From the NCBI RefSeq assembly GCF_003336205.1, contig NZ_QPIE01000002.1:248001-312000 (forward strand): 64,000 nt of DNA, written 5' to 3'. Both the position numbers and the translations under genes were made by a program. Below, piece after piece: positions 61,269-64,000 of the stretch. The first letter of the stretch is position 1. Every line of letters starts with the position of its first letter. This DNA is from Chryseobacterium lacus (lineage in GTDB: Bacteria; Bacteroidota; Bacteroidia; Flavobacteriales; Weeksellaceae). The notes beneath the pieces were generated by a model, which was not told the DNA's origin, did not search any database, and saw only the letters and a list, made by a program, of their open reading frames with translations.

Positions 61269-63542
61269 ATGACTTTTGATATTGATATGATCAAAAAGGT
61301 GTATGAGCGTTATCCCTCCAGAATAGAAGCTGCAAGGCAAGCTGTAGGCAAGCCTCTTACCCTTTCAGAAAAAATTCTTTACACCCATCTTTGGCAAGGG
61401 AATGCAACCCAGCCTCACGAAAGAGGAAATTCTTATGTGGATTTCGCTCCGGATCGTGTCGCCATGCAGGATGCCACAGCTCAAATGGCATTGCTACAGT
61501 TCATGCAGGCTGGAAAAGCAAAAGTAGCCGTACCATCTACAGCTCACGCGGATCACCTTATTCAGGCAAAAGTAGGTGCAGAAAAAGATTTACAGGAATC
61601 CATTAATAAAAACTCCGAAGTTTTCAATTTTCTGAGCTCCGTTTGTGAGAAATATGGAATTGGATTCTGGAAACCAGGTGCCGGAATTATCCATCAGGTA
61701 GTTTTGGAAAATTATGCTTTTCCCGGCGGAATGATGATTGGTACCGATTCGCACACCGTAAATGCAGGCGGACTGGGAATGGTAGCCATCGGTGTGGGTG
61801 GTGCAGACGCTGTAGACGTAATGGCGGGAATGGCCTGGGAACTGAAAATGCCAAAACTGATCGGTATAAAACTTACCGGAAAACTCAACGGATGGACTTC
61901 TGCTAAAGATGTGATCCTGAAAGTGGCCGGAATCCTGACAGTAAAAGGCGGAACCGGCTGCATCGTTGAATATTTCGGCGAAGGCGCGCAATCGCTTTCA
62001 GCAACCGGAAAAGGAACCATTTGCAATATGGGTGCAGAAATTGGTGCAACCACTTCTACTTTCGGTTATGATGATGCCATGAGAAGATATCTTTCAGCAA
62101 CCGGAAGGCAGGATGTAGTGGAGGCTGCAGACAAAATTGCGGAACACCTAACCGCCGATCCTGAAGTGTATGCCAATCCAGAATTATATTTTGATCAGGT
62201 TATTGAAATAAATCTGAGCGAATTGGCACCTCACTTAAACGGACCTTTTACACCGGATCTTGCTACTCCTGTTTCTGAATTCAGAGCTAAGGCAGAAGCC
62301 AATGGATGGCCTTTAGATGTAGAATGGGCGCTGATTGGCTCCTGTACGAACTCTTCTTACGAAGACCTTTCCCGCGCTGCTTCCATCGTAGAAGATGCAG
62401 TAGCAAAAGGTGTGAAACCGAAAGCAATCTTGGGAATCAATCCAGGTTCTGAACAAGTAAAATATACCGCCGAAAGAGACGGCTTTATGGATTCCTTCAG
62501 GAAATTCGACAATACACGAATATTTACCAACGCTTGTGGACCGTGCATTGGACAATGGGACAGAGAAGGTGCTGAAAAGGGAGAAAAGAACTCTATTATT
62601 CATTCCTTTAACAGAAACTTTGCGAAAAGAGCAGACGGAAACCCAAACACGCACGCCTTCGTAGCTTCTCCAGAAATGGTGGCTGCTATAGCGATTTCAG
62701 GCAGACTGGATTTCAACCCAATTACGGATTCCCTAACGAACGCATCTGGTGAACAGGTAAAACTGAATGAGCCAACAGGTTCTGAACTTCCGGAAAGAGG
62801 ATTTGACGTTGGCGATAACGGATATCAGGCTCCTTCGGAAGACGGATCTGCAGTTCAAGTTATTGTAAATCCCGATTCCGACAGACTTCAACTATTGGAA
62901 CCTTTCCAGCCTTGGGACGGAAAAAACATTGAAGGAGCAAAAGTTCTCATCAAAGCTTTTGGAAAATGTACCACCGACCATATTTCTATGGCTGGCCCAT
63001 GGTTAAAATACAGGGGACATTTGGATAATATTTCGAACAATATGCTCATTGGTGCCGTGAATGCCTACAATATGGAAACAAATCACGTGAAAAACCAACT
63101 GACGGGAGAATACGGCGAAGTTCCTGCGGTACAAAGAGCTTATAAAGCAGCCGGAATTCCTTCCATTGTGGTCGGTGACGAAAATTATGGTGAAGGTTCT
63201 TCGAGAGAACATGCAGCCATGGAGCCAAGGCATTTGGGTGTATCAGCGGTTTTGGTGAAATCTTTCGCAAGAATCCACGAAACCAACTTAAAGAAACAGG
63301 GAATGCTGGGGTTAACTTTCGAAAACAAAGATGATTACGACAAAATTCAGGAAGACGATACAGTCAATTTCCTGGATCTGGATCAGTTTGCGGTCGGAAA
63401 ACCATTAACGTTGGAATTCGTTCATGCAGATGGAAGCAGAGATATTGTGGTTACAAACCATACTTATAACGACCAGCAAATCGGATGGTTCAAAGCCGGT
63501 TCTGCACTGAATTTGATTAAGCAAATGCAAATGGGCAACTAA
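61269..63542 (+). CDS. acn: Aconitate hydratase, mitochondrial-like type
   Basis: This 757-residue iron-sulfur enzyme converts citrate to isocitrate in the TCA cycle. The cluster ligands C359 (IGSCTNSS), C423 and C426 (ACGPCIGQ) are present, with [13 protein letters not shown] (158-170) and the swivel-domain [22 protein letters not shown]. Length of about 755 and sequence fit the mitochondrial ACO2 form rather than the longer AcnA or AcnB. It is a single gene with its own promoter and terminator. Confidence 0.96.
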   Translation: MTFDIDMIKKVYERYPSRIEAARQAVGKPLTLSEKILYTHLWQGNATQPHERGNSYVDFAPDRVAMQDATAQMALLQFMQAGKAKVAVPSTAHADHLIQAKVGAEKDLQESINKNSEVFNFLSSVCEKYGIGFWKPGAGIIHQVVLENYAFPGGMMIGTDSHTVNAGGLGMVAIGVGGADAVDVMAGMAWELKMPKLIGIKLTGKLNGWTSAKDVILKVAGILTVKGGTGCIVEYFGEGAQSLSATGKGTICNMGAEIGATTSTFGYDDAMRRYLSATGRQDVVEAADKIAEHLTADPEVYANPELYFDQVIEINLSELAPHLNGPFTPDLATPVSEFRAKAEANGWPLDVEWALIGSCTNSSYEDLSRAASIVEDAVAKGVKPKAILGINPGSEQVKYTAERDGFMDSFRKFDNTRIFTNACGPCIGQWDREGAEKGEKNSIIHSFNRNFAKRADGNPNTHAFVASPEMVAAIAISGRLDFNPITDSLTNASGEQVKLNEPTGSELPERGFDVGDNGYQAPSEDGSAVQVIVNPDSDRLQLLEPFQPWDGKNIEGAKVLIKAFGKCTTDHISMAGPWLKYRGHLDNISNNMLIGAVNAYNMETNHVKNQLTGEYGEVPAVQRAYKAAGIPSIVVGDENYGEGSSREHAAMEPRHLGVSAVLVKSFARIHETNLKKQGMLGLTFENKDDYDKIQEDDTVNFLDLDQFAVGKPLTLEFVHADGSRDIVVTNHTYNDQQIGWFKAGSALNLIKQMQMGN

Positions 63543-63567
63543 GAAAAATTAGAATTTTTTAAATACC

Positions 63568-63604
63568 AAATCCTTCAGGCTCTGCTCTGGAGGATTTCTT
63601 TTTG
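63568..63604 (+). terminator. Terminator of aconitase
   Basis: AAATCCTTCAG (63568-63578) pairs with CTGGAGGATTT (63587-63597), one G-T pair, followed by a T-rich tail. Confidence 0.8.
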
Positions 63605-63757
63605 AAGATCTTGTATTGTTCCATTGAATAATATAAGGTTTATTAAAGATTACCTTAATTTTTCATTAAAAATAATATTTTTTAAAATGAGGAAATTCGT
63701 ATTTCTTTGTAACAAAAAACAGAAATCACTGTCTAATAGTTTTAGACTTTAAAGAAC

Positions 63758-64000
63758 ATGAAACTCCACAAAATTACCGCTGCATCCTTATTTTTAATTT
63801 CAAATTTCTGGTTTTCTCAGGAAAAACCCAAAGTTGAAAAGGAAACCAAAATAGAGGAAGTCACCATTATCAAAACAAAAAAAGCGGTTGAACAAAAAGC
63901 TGACAGAACGATTTTTGATTTCTCGGAACAACCACATTTGAACAGCGGAACTGTAATGGAAGGCGTGAAAAAACTTCCGGGATTGGTGGTGACCGACATT
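63758..64000 (+). CDS. TonB-dependent receptor, outer-membrane beta-barrel family, partial
   Basis: The first 81 residues are seen; the gene runs off the window end. A signal peptide (KLHKITAASLFLISNFWFSQ) is followed by a TonB-box-like stretch KIEEVTIIKTKKAVEQKADR and the start of a plug domain (SGTVMEGVKKLPGLVVTDI). This is typical of the Bacteroidota outer-membrane beta-barrel family of TonB receptors. The substrate cannot be judged from this part. Confidence 0.85.
   Translation, partial: MKLHKITAASLFLISNFWFSQEKPKVEKETKIEEVTIIKTKKAVEQKADRTIFDFSEQPHLNSGTVMEGVKKLPGLVVTDI

Noticed and set aside
1-64000. CRISPR array, insertion sequence, prophage, toxin-antitoxin or defence island
   Set aside because: No repeat-spacer pattern, transposase, terminal inverted repeats or known defence proteins were seen anywhere in the window.

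Overview
This window is a stretch of chromosome from a member of the Bacteroidota. It is most likely a flavobacterium of the Chryseobacterium/Kaistella type (Weeksellaceae). That placement is inference from gene content and protein style, not from a database search. Supporting signs are Bacteroidota-type promoters (TTTG, about 19-21 bases, then TAnnTTTG), few Shine-Dalgarno sequences, a SusC/SusD pair, type IX secretion C-terminal signals of both type A and type B, BshC (bacillithiol), a GYDIA-type GHMP kinase, and AT-rich intergenic DNA. Most genes are housekeeping; there is no phage, transposase, CRISPR array or rRNA.

Layout. 1-9.5 kb: rpsU, a XerC/D recombinase, a short HPF-like factor, then the classic tRNA-Thr/Tyr/Gly/Thr-tuf-tRNA-Trp-secE-nusG and rplK-rplA-rplJ-rplL blocks. 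A umuC-like polymerase gene lies between nusG and rplK. A dinB gene lies directly after rplL, where rpoB-rpoC are normally found. 9.5-18.9 kb: aroQ on the plus strand, then minus-strand pckA, a fabD-GHMP kinase pair, and an operon of outer-membrane porin, bshC and a LysM/periplasmic-binding-like protein. 19-27 kb: a secreted protein of unknown function, then a minus-strand uptake locus made of a secreted subtilisin-like protease, SusC, SusD and a lipoprotein. 27-32 kb: rimP-nusA-infB with a terminator-like leader hairpin. 32-39 kb: ugd-rfbB-rfbA nucleotide-sugar genes, then beta-carbonic anhydrase, a small membrane protein, a SulP transporter and a second beta-carbonic anhydrase. 39-46.7 kb: pth, four tandem paralogous lipoproteins and mfd. 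46.9-52.4 kb: a lipoprotein, a GH3-family protein, two small exported proteins and a large T9SS type B protein. 52.5-64 kb: dnaB, rnhA, a nitroreductase, nadB, nadC, a four-helix membrane protein, asd, a CDF metal transporter, a DUF2752/CD225 membrane pair, aconitase, and the start of a TonB-dependent outer-membrane receptor cut by the window end.

How the genes work together. The first 8 kb supplies translation elongation and ribosome stalk components. rimP-nusA-infB couples ribosome maturation, transcription elongation and initiation. The 20-27 kb locus looks like a protein or peptide scavenging unit: the protease cuts outside the cell and SusC/SusD import the products. The carbonic anhydrase-SulP-carbonic anhydrase block looks like bicarbonate supply.

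I found no clearly new multi-gene system. The best second-look items are the two Y-family polymerases that break up the tuf-rpoBC region, terminator-like hairpins lying directly in front of two tRNA genes, a family of genes whose -7 promoter element ends exactly four bases before the start codon (probable leaderless mRNAs), a perfect palindrome inside the susC promoter, a leader hairpin before rimP, and the tandem lipoprotein family.
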